A stretch of DNA of 64,000 nucleotides from Gymnopilus junonius. Taxonomy: Eukaryota > Basidiomycota > Agaricomycetes > Agaricales > Galerinaceae. The notes beneath the pieces are model-generated. The model was not told the DNA's origin, made no database searches, and worked only from the letters and a program-made list of their open reading frames with translations. Below are positions 23,525-36,954 of the stretch, in pieces. The position numbers and the translations under genes were made by a program. Position 1 is the first letter of the stretch. Each line of letters begins with the position of its first letter. The stretch lies in assembly GCA_015501075.1 (NCBI GenBank), contig JADNYJ010000121.1:62001-126000 (forward strand), given 5' to 3'.

Positions 23525-25930
23525 ATGGGCAATTGTAGAAGCATCACTGAACAACAAATCACAGGTGACCTGGAATCTTGGCTACTGAAAGAAGCAAAGG
23601 ACAAGCTTTACAGCATGCATTAATTCCAGCAACACCTTCATTTTTTGATGACCATTCCATAACTGAACCTGCATATAGGATTTTCTGGTACAGCTAAGGC
23701 CATGTTCTACCCTCCAAGAATATGCCAAAACACTTGCCATATCCTATTTCTACCATTCATTCAGATATGGTTGGAAAGATGATAGCACTTGCGAACTGCC
23801 AGATCTGGATTTCAATAATGCAGAAATTTTCACTGCTTCAGATTATTGCATCATTGACAACAATCATGACCTCACAGAAGAGACTGTGAGTTACATTGAA
23901 GCTGGATTAAAGTATGTCTTTCATACTTGTTCCACTCTGCTAATTGGTCCCTGCTGACCTAACCTTCAGCTCTGCCAATTTCGAGATATGGATAAAAGGT
24001 ACATGGATATATATTATGACAATTTCCATGAACTCACAAATGATGGTAAAAGAGAAGGCATCCTCTGATCTTTCAGTGTTCATCAGCAATTTTGCCAATT
24101 ATCCTTATGATGATTCATGGCATGATGTGACTTGTACTGAGACTTACGACTCTGCAAATCCCAATACCAATTCATATTGATTCCATGTCTCATTCATATA
24201 TGCCAATGCAATGCACATAGACTCAGCCATCGAACCCACAGTTCATATTTTTTACTTCATTGGTGTAAGTCTTTTTAGTCTGAATACTCTTTGGGAAATT
24301 TATTGAAAAGGTTAGGTCTACTACACTGTCTTGTCACCAGCTGCTCTGACATTCCATAATTTACAAATCCAGGCATATAATTTTGCAGCCATCTTACCAC
24401 ATGTCACTCTGGTATGACTCTATTCCATTTGTTTACTGATCTAACCATGGGCACAAACATATACTAGCCTTCTGTGACAAACAATATTGACCTCAATCAA
24501 GCTCTCCATGAATACAATGCATCTAACTTCTATACCAAATGAAACTACTTTATAATAGCAATGAAAGGCCCTCTGACTTTGTGACTGATGAATCTTAACC
24601 TATCTTCAGCAACAACCACCATTTGGCATACTTCAACACCCATAATCTGACCAATGATCAGGTTGATACATATGTTGAGCTCCATATTATGGAGTAAGTC
24701 ATGATTGCCTATCATACCCATATTTATTCTGAAGTGGTTGGTCATCATAGTGGTATTTACATTACTGTCCCTGATGATCTGGATTCAGGTGGGTGTTTGC
24801 ATTGCAGCATTCCATTTAATATCCTGATTGAGCAATTTTGTTTATCAGAGGCCACAAAGATTGTGGGTCAGTACCTGTGCTTCATACCTGAATCATCACT
24901 AAGGCATTGAATTTGGTAGATTCTATCAAGGACACTATTTCTGCACATTTCCAGGAAATCCTAAAGAATTCAGACTCTGGGGGCTGGGAATATAATGAAC
25001 TTGACAAAGCCTTTGGGATTGGCCTAGCTAGCCAGAGACCTATTCGCATCAATGCACTGGTGGCTTACTACTCTAGCAGCATGGTTATTGCAGTAGCAGG
25101 CCAAGCAGAGACTGTTGACATGATATACATGTATTTCTTTGGTGTGAGTTTGGAGTTCCTCTATTTTGTTCTGCAGCCATTACTTTTCACCACTAATTAT
25201 AATAATCTTTAGGTGGTCTATGAACTGCAGCCAACCAATATTGTGCAGGATATGCAGCAATCCCTTTGTAAGAATATTCCTGGAATAAATCTGGTACTTC
25301 TTTTTACTATATGTACCCTCCATTATATGCCATCTCAAGTATTGCCAAATCTAGACTGACCTGCCAGAGTATATTTCTCCCACTCAATTGACAAATTTCA
25401 TTGAGATGTTCAATGTTTCCCTATTCAACAAACAGTATGCATTCCACTTCCCAGATGATGACTCTGGTATTACATCAAACATTAAATACTGGAGGGCATT
25501 CTTCGAGTTCATGAATTTTGATCCTGGAGTCTCTGAAATCCAGGATAAAGTTGAAGAGCAGGTGTTTGGGTATGTCTTTTGCCTTCAATTTCTTGATATG
25601 AAATATTATTGAGCTATTTATTGCAGTCCTGACAATACCATTGACCTGGAAATAAGGCATGGTTTGCAAAAGAAAGTCTACAATTTTATGGTTAAAACCT
25701 TCAAGAATTTGGCTGGTCCATCATATCCCAAAGAAGACAATGAGTGGTACTCATTGAGGAAGCAAAATAACTTCCCCTACATAAGTGACACAGGCAGTGA
25801 CTGGGAAATGCAGGTTAGAACTTCATGGGTATATGCAAATGCCAAGGTCACAGAAACTGCTAGAGGCAGAGAGACAGTTGAACATTTCTACCTCTCCCTC
25901 CTTCTGGTGAGGCTCATACTGATGCGTTGA
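23525..25930 (+). pseudogene. Unrecognised multi-exon gene, family U copy A
   Basis: I do not recognise this family. It begins MGNCRSITEQQITGDLESWL, whose MGNC start would suit N-myristoylation. Blocks that follow: SDYCIIDNNHDL, FVFISNFANYPYDDSWHD-type residues (23,944-24,180), VYYTVLSPA after an intron, then ISAHFQEILKNSD, FGIGLA, RPIRIN and YYSSS. An intron (GTGAGT..CTTTAG) follows YMYFFG, and VVYELQPTNIVQDMQQSLC comes next. The 3' part (25,388-25,930) adds SLFNKQYAFHFPDDDSG and TSWVYANAKV. Several stops and frame breaks interrupt it. The same order of blocks occurs at 51,374-53,270, so these are true protein remnants. Membrane-associated role is only a guess from the MGNC start. Confidence 0.5.
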
Positions 25931-26599
25931 ACTGTTCTGTTTCTAATGGTCCAGTTAGTATGTCACAGTTAAGCAACAAGAAAATTCTGAATTAGTTTTC
26001 ATAGGACCATATGAGGTGCTGTTGCCTGATAATTCTAACACTAAGCATTGCCCTGAAACTCATTCTTAATTATAGTGTAGAGGCTGTATATCACCTCGAT
26101 GTTAATCTAAGAAACCATGAATATCCTACCTTGTAAAAAGAGTTGAATTCACTGTAAATCAACTTCCAATATATATTCTGACTGAATTTACCATGTATCA
26201 AGTCCCAATGCACTACTGACACCTTTGGAGGACTTCTTTGGAGGCCAGGCCATGTGACCACAGTTCTTGTCACACATTTGAGTCTTGATGTTGTCTCTCC
26301 TTTGTCTCTCTTCCTTCCTCCTTGCAAACAATATCTTCTCAACACTTTCAACTACCACTCCAATGCTCATAGTTGATTGATCCATTTACAGTCCATGTCA
26401 GGATCAAAGTTAAACTCTAAATATGGTGAGATTCTTTACAAACTTGGTGGTGAACAATGTGGCCCAAGGTGCACAATAACTGGCTCATTCTTTCACAGTG
26501 ATTTGACTAATGGAATGTATAGTTTTATCTCAGATATCATCTTTATGCTTTTCTTGATACCATGCATTGTCATTTTCATCATTCAGCTTTATCAGGACT

Positions 26600-26834
26600 A
26601 TGCACATCAGGAAAAAGGGTATTTGCTTTATAGCAATACAAGTTATTTGGTTCTTTGCAAACTCTATAGAGTTACATAGAGGCTTTGTGTTGCTTTGGCT
26701 ATGCTTTGGGAGCTTTGTGAAGTCCCTAAAGCAATATAAAGCCTCTGTCTAGCTCTATATGTCTTTAAGATTCAGTTACAAGGAAGGGTAGCTTTGTAGA
26801 CTGATAAAGCAAAACTCTTTTTCCTGATGCAAAT
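26600..26834. mobile_element. 219-bp MITE, copy 2, with near-perfect 8-bp target duplication
   Basis: The element proper is 26,608-26,826, identical to 21,759-21,977. It is flanked by ATGCACAT (26,600-26,607) and ATGCAAAT (26,827-26,834), a 7-of-8 match. The 8-bp size and CAGG..CCTG ends suggest a hAT-type non-autonomous element. Confidence 0.8.
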
Positions 26835-27616
26835 CATGTTTGACTGGTGCATTGTCCTTCCACCTTAATGTCAGAGTTCCAGTACTCTTGTACTTCTAAT
26901 AGCCCAGCCCGAACATGGTGCAGGTACTGATATGTTTATTCATTGGAATGGTACACAACTCACAGCTGTCTGCCCCTCAAGCTCATTTGTAAATGACATT
27001 CATCACTTGATGGTGCACCATTTGTCAGGAGTTTTTGTTATCAGTCCTGGTCTCAGTCTTCCAGTGAGCTCTGTTTCCTTCATTAAATATTAAACTTTAC
27101 ACATATCACATTATGTCCAGAAACCCAAAGCACTAGAGCTTTTTCATCAGTCATCTCAGGCTTCCACATTAGGACCTCCTTTCCTCATTCCACAGGCAAG
27201 TTTGACAATCTTTTCTCATCTATTCTGTTTTCAGCAGATCTTATCAACTGCTCCCCACATACAAAATTTGTCAGCCAAAGTGGCCCTGAAATGTGGTCTT
27301 TTCTTTGCAAGGTGCCTGCTTTCACTCATCATTACCTTTCCATCATACTCACAATACCACCTCTTACTACTTATTAGTTTTTTAGCTTGAACTGGAAATT
27401 GGACACTTGATTCATTTTCAGCAGAGTGACCCCCAATTTATGTCATCATTATTGGTTCCTTTCTGAATGTATCTAGCTCAGTCCATGTCATGCCAGTGCT
27501 CCATGGTCTTGTTGTTGTCAATGGTGCTGCATATCCTCATCGCCACCCCTTCTTCCCTTGCTCTTTGGCAGCTCTCAGACTTAAATCTGAAATTCAGTCT
27601 CTTTGAGGATTCTCTT
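26835..27616. other. CpG-poor unassigned region
   Basis: AT-rich, no recognisable coding content or repeat structure. Confidence 0.35.
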
Positions 27617-29659
27617 CTATCTCAGTGAAAATCTGATGCAGCTATCTATGTACTTATTCTTTTTCTCAGTGTCACTGATTTGACCTTCAGTATACAATGA
27701 CAGATGTGCCATGTCACTTCTATAAAGAACTTCCTCCAGCTTACCCCTCATTAGTATGTATATGTTTCTCCCTGAATACATTGGCACACAATGAGGAACA
27801 TAGAGTCCTTTTTCACTGTTAAGGTTTGAGGTGTGAATATACATCTCTGTATTACTCTTTCTTGTTCTTATGCAATGATCTTTGTGTGTTAAAGTGAGTT
27901 CTTCCCTCATCAATGGAATGATTCTTGAACATCATAATAGCCTGTTGGAAGTCAGCCAAAAGAGTCACCCCATCATACTATTTGAAGAAGGTTTGATTTC
28001 TGTACCAGTTCTATTTTTTTGGCTCCTCATTATGTTTGTAGTGCCCCACACAATGCAGCAGGAATGACTGCCTGGATCAACATAAGGCTTCACAGCCCCC
28101 TGTACAAACCCTCTCTTGTCATTGTAGGATCTCCACATTTGTAATCCCATCCTTATCGGTCCTCCAATGTGATTCTTGCTTAGTAATTGAACCCCATTTC
28201 CAAGGGAGTGGAACATTCAATCACAGTATCTCCAACTGCTACCAAAATATGCCTGAATTCAGTTTTATCATCAATTCAAGTGGTTCCAGCTTGCCCATCT
28301 GATGGGTGGTTATATGATTTGACAAACTTTTCATTTCCCCAGTTGTTATCTTGCATTGTGCTGGTATTCTCTGTAAGCCAGTAAACAATCTGCTCATCAA
28401 GTTTGGTTTTGAGAGCCAGAACTAAAATAGCAAAGTCAGAGTGATACTGTATAGAAGACTAATGCCATGTACCACTGGTAAAGAAAGAGAATGTATTATC
28501 CCTTGCAAATTGTCAATCAGTAGTTACCATGAGGCCTGCTGCTTTTCTATCCTCACCTGAAAATCTTGCCCTTGGACCACTGTGATATGATAGAGTCCGA
28601 TATGTCATTGAATTTGCCAAATACTGCTACTCCATATACTTTGTCACCATTGTTATCACTTGGATCTGTAGAGTTTCCTTTGAAATCATATTTGAAAGTG
28701 GCCCTGAAAATTTCAGATTCACAGCATAGCAAAAAAGTGACTAAGCCTTCCTTGTCAGATGTGAGGTCTTTGGAGGGGACCTGGAAAACATCTGTTGAGT
28801 ACAAAGATACCATAAATTATACTGCTAAATATACAGAAGGCATAGACTCTCACTGATGTTTAAACAGCTGGAGGATCATGTCATTGTAGACCACTGTGCT
28901 GAGAGGAAGCATCTTATATATTCCCTATAAGGGAACATTAACCATGCCATTCTTCTAGGATTAGACATAAGAAACAAACTTACACCCAGCCAATATATGT
29001 AAGTAATTTTGATGACCCTTCCATCATACAGTGTTTTGGAATTTGAATAAAACACAATGATCACATTTTCATTCAGGGACTTGTGATCCCCTGCAAGATT
29101 GTAGAATAGCATGTCAATCTTCACGTTGGGCCATGAGTGACTGATAACATTATCCTGGATGATAGTCATAAACTGAACATTGATATTGGAGACCACATCA
29201 GCTATATTACCACAAAAATTTTAATAGAAGACATTGAAAGGGGTGGTTAACTCACCAATGATCCACTTGGTAATTGAAATATCCCTGAAAATACATGATG
29301 AAGTTTTTAACTGAGATAGTGCAAAGTTGAAGAATAGGCCTCCCTACTTTAGAAGCTCCCTCATGAAGTCATCCATAGTACTAATTTCCCCATCTTTGAA
29401 ATACCCTAATGTGGCTGATGTCGCCATCATAACACCTATAGCTGCTATGCTGGTACTTGAATCCTGGGAAGATGGCCAAGGACCCTCATGCATCTACAAG
29501 GACATCTTACCATCTATAGTGGCTTCCCCAATGTCATGTATTAGCCTGTATAGACCATACAGAGTGAGCTGAGGGTGGTGGGAATAGTTCAGGATTGATG
29601 GTGATGTAAACAGTGGCCAACAATGCCCCAGAGACTACTATTTGTGTGTAGCTCATCAT
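27617..29659 (-). pseudogene. Unrecognised multi-exon gene, family U copy C
   Basis: Minus strand, starting MMSYTQIVVSGALLATVYIT, inside the left inverted repeat. Later blocks: AAIGVMMATSATLGYFKDGE, NVQFMTIIQDNVISHSW, ENVIIVFYSNSKTLYDG, IYWLG with a GT donor at the same place as in copies A and B (YFFG|gt), then LLCCESEIFRATFKYDFKG, GDKVYGVAVFGKFND, and further blocks such as IGGPIRMGLQMW. The VIIVFYSNSK..IYWLG block parallels LITYYSSSKK..LYFFG in copy B. Stops and frame changes are frequent. No catalytic motif is recognised. It is head-on to the KDZ-linked cassette, and its first ~60 codons are shared with the copy at 42,937. Confidence 0.45.
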
Positions 29660-30291
29660 CAGGGGTGCATTCCAGGGCAGGGGGAAATCCAGTGGGTTCT
29701 ATTAATTAATCTCTACCTATATCAAGCATTTGCGTGCCCCAGGAGGAGCGGGATGGGGTGGATGGCAAGGGATGGGTTTGGATGTACTTCGGGACAGCCA
29801 TTGCATAATGATGTCACCATACTGATCTCCATTCCGAGGCTGCTAATTTTAGCCCCTTGGAACATTGCAACCATTTCAGGATCCAGGCACTCTGGCAAGT
29901 TTGCAGCACCTGGACTTATTATCCAAAGCACTCCAGCAGCTGCATTGGGTTCTATTATAATCCCTTCCTCTTACTCTCTGTAACAGTTATACATATGTAA
30001 TCTAGTGTGAATTACAAACCTAACCATGCAACTTTCATGGTGAAAAATGGATGGGAAGGGCTGGATGCATCCAAAGTAATTCGGATGATGGTGACGTTCA
30101 TCATAGGATGAGCATTATAAATAGATTCTATCAAATCAACATGATTTGATGATGTCATTGATTGAATGCATCCCACTGAAAGCAGGAATCCATTTTACTG
30201 ATGACATCATGTTGCCGATCCAGGCTCCAGAGATAAATTCCCAGCATCTGGATGTGTTATCCAGGGCATCCCAAATTAGAATGCTACTGCA
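29470..30291 (+). repeat. Left arm of an ~820-bp inverted repeat
   Basis: About 822 bp that recur almost unchanged, inverted, at 42,306-43,124. The shared sequence starts at TGGCCAAGGACCCTCATGCA and ends at TAGAATGCTACTGCA. It covers the 5' end and upstream region of a family U gene and carries GATGAGCATTATAAATAGAT. It keeps several CpGs (near 29,730-29,850) unlike its surroundings, which suggests a recent duplication. TG..CA ends would suit an LTR, but flanking 5-bp sequences do not match. Confidence 0.85.
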
Positions 30292-30654
30292 GACAAATTC
30301 CTCCTGTTAATCTTATTTATATAGCAATATATGTAGCTTACTACTAATTATGAACATAATAATACAGGTTTTGTGCCATGAAAAGGATGGGAAAGCCTGG
30401 ATGCAACTTGGATGAAGTTGGCGTTCATCAGAGGATGAACATTATAAATAGATTCCATCAACTTGGGTGCAACTTGGGCATACCAACATTGATCCAAGTT
30501 CAACTTCTTAAAAAGGGAAAAAAGGCACATCTGAATTAGAAAATAAGTAATATAATGACAGTAATGATGGTAACATAAGAAGAAGAGATGCAGTGGGTAG
30601 TCTATGGGCAATATGGTACGTGAAGAGGGAGGCAACCTCGGCACAGAAATCAAA

Positions 30655-33049
30655 TCAGCCAGTAAGACATTGGAGGACCATGAGACAGTCCTTGAAAGTG
30701 ACCTGCCATTCAACTTCCTGTTTTCATGCATCCCTGAGCTTCTTGACATTCTTTCCCTTCCATTTCTCTTCAACATCCAGCACCTCCTTCACAGCAGCAC
30801 CCCAGTAAAAAAGACCAACTATGATGCTAATGATTCCATTTTGTCCAGGTTTCCTTAGCGACTCCCAATCACTGTCACACTCCTTCAACAAGATTGCACT
30901 GTCAGAAGTCTGCCATTCAGGCTGGAGAATTGTCCACCAGTTCTTGAATTCCTTGGCATACTTTCTGATGTGGATAGGTGGCTCATACGTGGCTGAACAG
31001 CATCAATTAATCCAGGTACTAACTGCAGTAGGTTGAGAGGATGATGAGAGCCTCGACTTCTCCATGTATCCTTCTAGTACCTCAAACCTCGCCCAAGTGT
31101 GTACCAGTTCCATCCAATGTGGGTTACTAGCAATGCCACGGCCCTGTATCATAGAGAGTGTGTTCATGAACCATTCAGGTGTGATGGGAGATGAGTCAAC
31201 TGGATTATTGTGAAGGGAAGTCTGATGAGGGGGACTTGCATTGGCCATTGGACCCTTGATCCTTTGCTGCTTCTCGGGAGGTGGAGTCTCATCATTGTCA
31301 GGAATGACGATGGTGCATAGCCGCTTTTGCTTTTTAACTGAAGGCATGCTGGCAGTTGTTATGGTAGAATCTTCGGATATGGCTGGAATCAATTGGGAAG
31401 AATGATGTGGTGGTTCAGAAGGATGAGGTGAGGATCATGGAGAAGAGTTGGGTGATGCACAAGGTGATGCAGGAGGAGAAGGAGGAGGAGAAGGAGGAGT
31501 GGATTCAGCATCGGATGCTCCTTGAAAAGAAGGCTGATGGGTGTCAACTTGACCTGAGGAACAGTCTGGTGAGTTGGTGGATGTGATGATCGGTCCAGCA
31601 GAGGGTCCACTTGCAGATGACATGTTTGCCTCACTGATCTGTGGGAGGCACTCTGGACATTTGAGCAGAGATTCAGTGGAAGAGAGACCCAGTTCAGGAG
31701 AATGTTGAACTATCAAAGATGTGTTGGTGCCACTGGTCTCTCCAGATGAACAAGTAGTCAAGGTAGGGAGTAAATGGTCTATGGAGTCCAAAGTTGCGTT
31801 ATTCTTCTCCAAGTCACCACAGTCTAATGATCTGAGCCCACTAGTGAGAGCCCATGCATGGCATTCCTCAGTTGCTACAACTTAAGCTTTAGAAAGGTAC
31901 AATGAAAGGCGATGGAAAAAAAGACATACAGTAGCATTTCTTAAGAAAACTCCCAAAGACCGGAAGCAAATCCTTCTGGTACTACTCTCTTTCAATGCAT
32001 CTGAAGTCTAAAGGGACATCGCCCATCGTAGTTCCAGAATGTACACTAGAATTATGAAGTCAGTGGAAGGCAAGGTCCTGAGAGAAAATTCAAATTTACC
32101 TTATTACATTGAGATGACCCTTGTTAGCAGGTTCAGGTCCCCCAGCGATAAGACTCACCTTCCAGCCAGTTGCTTCACAGATAAGATCCAATAAAGGCTG
32201 TGCAAATTGCACAAGGCCCAGAATTGCCCTGGCAAGAGTCGTTCAGCATGAAGGGAAGAAGTAGACAAGAACATCAAAGCTTACCTCTGACAGTCCTCTG
32301 GAGTGGTGGAAGCCTGGCCATCCAACTCATTTTTCCATGCTGTCTCTGCCTCCTTCGACTCTTTTATTGCTTGTGACTTCCACATTATTTGCTGCTCCTC
32401 TGGCAAATTCGAAAACATCTCTCTGGCAACCTTATCTCACAAAGTTGCTAAACCTGCTTTTCCTATGCCTGACTCTGCCGCCCTTGTCTTTACCTTGCTT
32501 TCGATTGTCTCTCATTCCATCTTGTGCCAGACATTGCAAGCCATCTTTGCGCGAGGTTGGGTCATTGGCTTTCCAGTAAGCTTGAAGATAACAGAGCAAT
32601 AAGGATAATTGGACCCAGAATCTTTGGGATCCATGCCATGGTCTTTCATATATTGGTATGCAAGCCATTGTTTAATTTGCTGAGAAGGAGAACTAATCAA
32701 TCACAGGCAATATAATGGCAAATGTGTAATGTATGGCCTTCTGAAATTCAAGAGTTTTCTGCCTCTTCTCCAATATCTCCATCGCCATGGACAACTCTTC
32801 AGCTGACAATGTTTCTGGGTCGGGTTTCTTTTGCTCAGGATCCACAGCATCATCATCAATGGCTGCTAATTCATTGGCTGTGGGCTCTTGATCATCAGGT
32901 AAGTCCACTGAAAACCTCTTGAAATAGCAGCATTGTATGTCAGCCACGGCCTCATCAGTATACCCATTGTTGATGGCCTTGTTGTAGATTAACTTCTGGC
33001 TCAGCATGAATTCCTTCTGTGCACCATGAAATGCCCCAGGATTGACCAT
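30655..33049 (-). pseudogene. Agaricomycete 'NPGAF' repeat-associated protein
   Basis: Minus strand, starting MVNPGAFHGAQKEFMLSQKL, then YFKRFSVDLPDDQEPTANEL, SQQIKQWLAYQYMKDHGMDP, RAKMACNVWHKM, AILGLVQFAQPLLDLICEA and GWKVSLIAGGPEPANKGHLN. A long Ser/Pro-rich linker follows (31,400-31,812), then MELVHTWARFEVLEGYMEKS, and after frame changes KEFKNWWTILQPEWQ and NGIISIIVGLFYWGAAVKEV, stop at 30,655. This order matches a hypothetical protein that is multicopy in mushroom genomes. Its role is unknown; repeated occurrence suggests it travels with mobile DNA. Frame breaks occur around 31,000, 31,440, 32,000 and 32,430. It is divergent from the next gene and inside the inverted-repeat-bounded segment that holds the KDZ transposase. 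Confidence 0.6.
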
Positions 33050-33660
33050 GATGAGTAACTTTAGGTAAAGGACTTGTAAGTCATGGGCATCATACTAATG
33101 TTGTCACTGTATAAACTCACCATATGACACTCGATATCACAGATATGAATACTCAAAGCAGCATCAAGACAAACCTAAAAACTGTAAACCTTAGTAAGTA
33201 CACAGTTAGAAGAATTTGAACTTACAGTACACATTCCAGGTTGAGAATTTGATGCAACTTTTCCTGGGGGGGCTTCCATTGCACACATATGCTCATCTTG
33301 CATTTACATATCAAATTACTTATTGAGCTATTCGAGCAGGGTGTGCTTAGTAAGTGAACCAGATCAAACCATCACATTCAGTTTAAAATCTAACGGCTCT
33401 TTCTGATAGCAGGTCCATTTTCTCCATGTCAAACTGCCAAGGGAACACTGTGATCAAACAAACCCTATTGCCTGGTATCAAGGTCCAAACAGGTCTATCA
33501 TACTGCTCCATATTCAGTTGGGTAAAACGTTCATGCTTTTTTTTAAAAAATAAAGGGAGGTCGCAATGGAGCTAACCCTTCTGTGTTACATCCAGAGGTG
33601 TCACCACTGTGTGGCAGCATTCCACAGAAGCCGAAGTCCTTGAAAATCGCATCTCCAAGT

Positions 33661-33668
33661 ATATAAAA
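33661..33668 (+). promoter_or_regulatory. Candidate TATA box
   Basis: ATATAAAAG just upstream of the plus-strand gene at 33,688. The gap to the first ATG is short (about 20 bp), so the later ATG at 33,703 may be the real start. Confidence 0.35.
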
Positions 33669-33687
33669 GCCAATCTGTTTGAACGGA

Positions 33688-35540
33688 ATGTCCCAGAATG
33701 CAATGTCAGGTAAATCTCAACCTTTCTCTATTTCTTCTGCTTGCTCCAAAGCTGCTCAGCCTGCACCACCTGGACTGGCCACTGCTCACTCTGCTGCCGC
33801 AGATATGCTGCTTGTACATGCCACTGCTGTTGGACCACCTTCCATCCCTGCCGCTGTGCTGTCTGGTCTGACTGGTCCTAGTGGACTACTCTCCATTGGC
33901 CATCCCATTCCAGCTGGCTTGCCATCTGCTCAGGCTGGGCCAACCGTCCCAGTAACCCAGGTAGCTTCTCCTGCCGAAGGTATGTTTTTAAGTGTTCGAC
34001 CTTTATGTCATATTTAGCAGTTTGAAAATTACAGGAGCATCCACAATCAATGGTAGCAGCATTCCACATAAGTCCCTTAATATGGTACCCTATCTTGCAT
34101 TAATCTTTTATACTGTCTAGAAGGATCAACCACCTGAGATATCAACAATAGATGACCACCTACCAACCAGAATTTCTCTTTTGAATTCATACCCAATCCT
34201 ACTACATTTTCAGCACCCCCTGTCAAGGCGAACCCCTGGTTCACATGTGTTATTGTTAGGAATGGTGCTGGTATATTGGATGATCCTACGTAAGTTTGAT
34301 CGGCTTTAAATCTTGAGGGTTGTATTAACTTTTTTTTTCTTTCAGCTAGTTTACTTCCAAACCCCTTATTGACTCAGACAGAATTTTTCATGGCAGTTTT
34401 CTATGACTTCAACATTGCTGTGGGGTTCTATACTGCATATTATCGCATCGGAGCTATACACATTGTACCTGCCATCCCTGCACCTTCCTCTGGTTCCCCC
34501 ATTAATCCAATATATGTTTCTTCCATGGCACCCACCCCTGTAAATCCAAGTAATCGCAACTAAAGGATCACTATCAAGAAAGCCCCAGTGGAGAATAACA
34601 AGGCCCCTGTTGATGGCCTCCCTGTCATGGACAGTAATGTCTCCATGGACCACAACAACCCCCCTTCCGATGCCTGCAATATTGACCCTTTCTTGTTAGC
34701 AGGTGGTCAGACCCCAATGTCTACACCTGTGCCTTCCCAAGCCACCCCCACTCCTACCAGCTGATTGTCACACCAGGAGCCATCGGGTGCTGAAGATCAT
34801 GGCATTGTTCTTGTTCTGGACTCCCCAGATGCTATGGACACAGCAGGCAGCAAAGAGCGACCAAAAGTCATTGTTGTCAACAGTGAAAACGACCCTCATC
34901 TTGATCAGAAGCACCTCTTCCCTGATGTTGTTTTCCTCCCACATCCCAATCCTCATTTGCTTTGTGCAGCATCTACACCCCCATCTTTCCCTACCATTGT
35001 TCAGCCCTCTGCCCCCTTGCCTGCCTCCAAGAAACGATGTGCGCCATCCAGGGATGATACACCTAAAGCTTTGTCCACTGGCACAACTGTTGACTCTTGG
35101 CCTGGAACTACAGGCAAGAAGACGAAGTTCAACAAGGGTAAAGCTGCAGAGCATGAATGCCATCATCAGATTATCAGTGTGTGTTTCAAAGCTCAAGGCA
35201 CCATGCAATTGGAAAACAATGTGTCATGCCTTTGTCTACTAGGGCTCAAGCCACGATCTTGACTGCCAGCCTGTCGTCTCCCATCACGGTAGTGTTCCCC
35301 ACCTCTGGTTTGTTTGGTGGTAATATTGCCCCTGGTGTTGCAGGCCCTTCCCAAGTTGTAGGTCCATCTGTTCAAGCACCATCTACACTGAACTTTATTG
35401 ATGGAAGCAACTATGGTTCTCCTGACTTTTCAGGATCAGAGTTAGAAGAAGTTTTTACTCTGATGGACAATGCTTCGAGTCTTTCTAGTCTTACTGAAGA
35501 AAGTGATATTGAGTTCGAGACTGAGTCAGAGACTGAGTAA
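33688..35540 (+). pseudogene. Unrecognised Pro/Ser-rich protein of the KDZ cassette
   Basis: Starts MSQNAMSGKSQPFSISSACS in a Pro/Ala/Ser-rich region. After an intron at about 33,979-34,034, pieces include NPWFTCVIVRNGAGILDDPT, an intron (GTAAGT..TTTCAG), then EFFMAVFYDFNIAVGFYTAY and GAIHIVPAIPAP. A low-complexity region with KKRCAPSRDD and KKTKFNKGKAAEHE follows, and the acidic end SSLTEESDIEFETESETE. The NPWF..GILDDP and AVFYDFN..GAIHIVP blocks faintly resemble the viroplasmin-like domain seen in other repeated Agaricomycete genes; this is a weak guess. Stops interrupt it (for example at 34,561 and near 34,763). Convergent or parallel partners are the NPGAF gene (divergent) and the KDZ transposase downstream on the same strand. 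Confidence 0.4.
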
Positions 35541-36126
35541 GCCTTTCCTTGTCTTACAATATTTCCCTGTTATACCACCACAGTATCTCACAGTCTTTAC
35601 TCATTAAAATTATTTATCTTACTGCTGTATCATCTCGCCATCTTTACTTCTTGATTTGTTTATTGTACCGCTGTAGCATCCCACAGTCATTACTCCTTCT
35701 ACCATGTTCTTGGAATCCCTGATATATTCCAGCCACTCATTCAATACACTTGTTGCTATCCTTCATTTGGACTGTCCCATTCAGTGCGCATTTTCTGAAT
35801 CAAAACTCTAAAAAACTATTTGCTGGCATCTCAGGGTTTTTAGCTTGGTCCCAGGTCACCTGAATTTAGATGTAAAAAAATGATCAAATGGTAAATCTAT
35901 TGACAAGGACCATTCCATTTCAAACTGCAGAGAAGTTAGGCGGAGTCATCTGTATCAAGTGTGAGTGACCAAAGGTATTGAAATTCTGTGTCATCTTTGG
36001 CTACCTCCTTAGCCTGTTTCTTGGTGATCCTGTAATAAATTAGATGCTATTCAGAATGGATAGTAATGAGAAAAGAAATGAGAATTGGACCTATACTGCC
36101 AAGACTTGAGGTGAAGCTGTTCTTGC

Positions 36127-36191
36127 CTCGATGCTCTGTATCGAGCTTGTGCTTCTCGATGCTCTGTATCGAGCTTGTGCTTCTCGATGCT
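36127..36191 (+). repeat. 28-bp tandem repeat, 2.3 copies
   Basis: Units at 36,127-36,154 and 36,155-36,182 are identical, followed by the partial unit CTCGATGCT. Each unit contains CTCGATGCTCTGTATCGAG, a small palindrome, and has kept its CpGs in a CpG-poor region. Confidence 0.85.
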
Positions 36192-36954
36192 GCAACTTCA
36201 TTTCACCTATCTGTTCCATTGACTTTTCACATTCCTTGTGCCCAATTTCAACTTATGAGAATGGTAACTTGAATTCATAGAAGTACTATATTCACCATTG
36301 AGCATGGGCATGAGCTTTTGCATGTTCTTGTAGTATGTTTCTGTGAAGAAGACAGAAATGGAATATAAGTAGGCTTATGAATTGAAGGAAACATGAAAAC
36401 TTGCTTTTGATAGTACTCATGCTTTTGCTTAGCCTTCGCATCTTTGCTACATTTATCAGAGGTGTTGGGCATATGCAAGTGACAGTGATGGGTGTTTGGA
36501 GATGAGATGATGATGACACGGTGGTGAAAGTCAACTTGCTAAAATTAGACAACTGAGCCTAAATTGTCACTGGTATAGCAAGTTGTCTCGGATACTAAGT
36601 ATAATAGAGCCTAGTCAGAATAAACTGAAGAAAGTAGTTCTGTGAGTCGCTTGCCTTATCTTCATGAACACTTGGATTTATGTATATTTTTTGGGCTTGG
36701 ATGAAACTGCCTGCATAATATATTGATGACACAACTGAAGAGTCAATGAGGCCATTGCCTGACAAAGTTGAAATCAGTTCGGTTTTACTCTCATCAATGT
36801 CTAACTTGACAGGTGCCCCTCAAAAGGAAGTGACATATTGTTGACATCTAATTCACCATACTGATATACTTCAAAGATAATATTTCCTTCTTATTTGAAC
36901 AGATATTTGACATTCAGTCATTTGGTGTGGACCCAATATCACCACGGCAGTGTT

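Noticed and set aside
29642..29983. Plus-strand 113-codon frame repeated at 42,637-42,954
   Set aside because: It recurs only because it lies in the inverted repeat; the opposite strand carries the family U gene start (MMSYTQ..), so this frame is likely a shadow.
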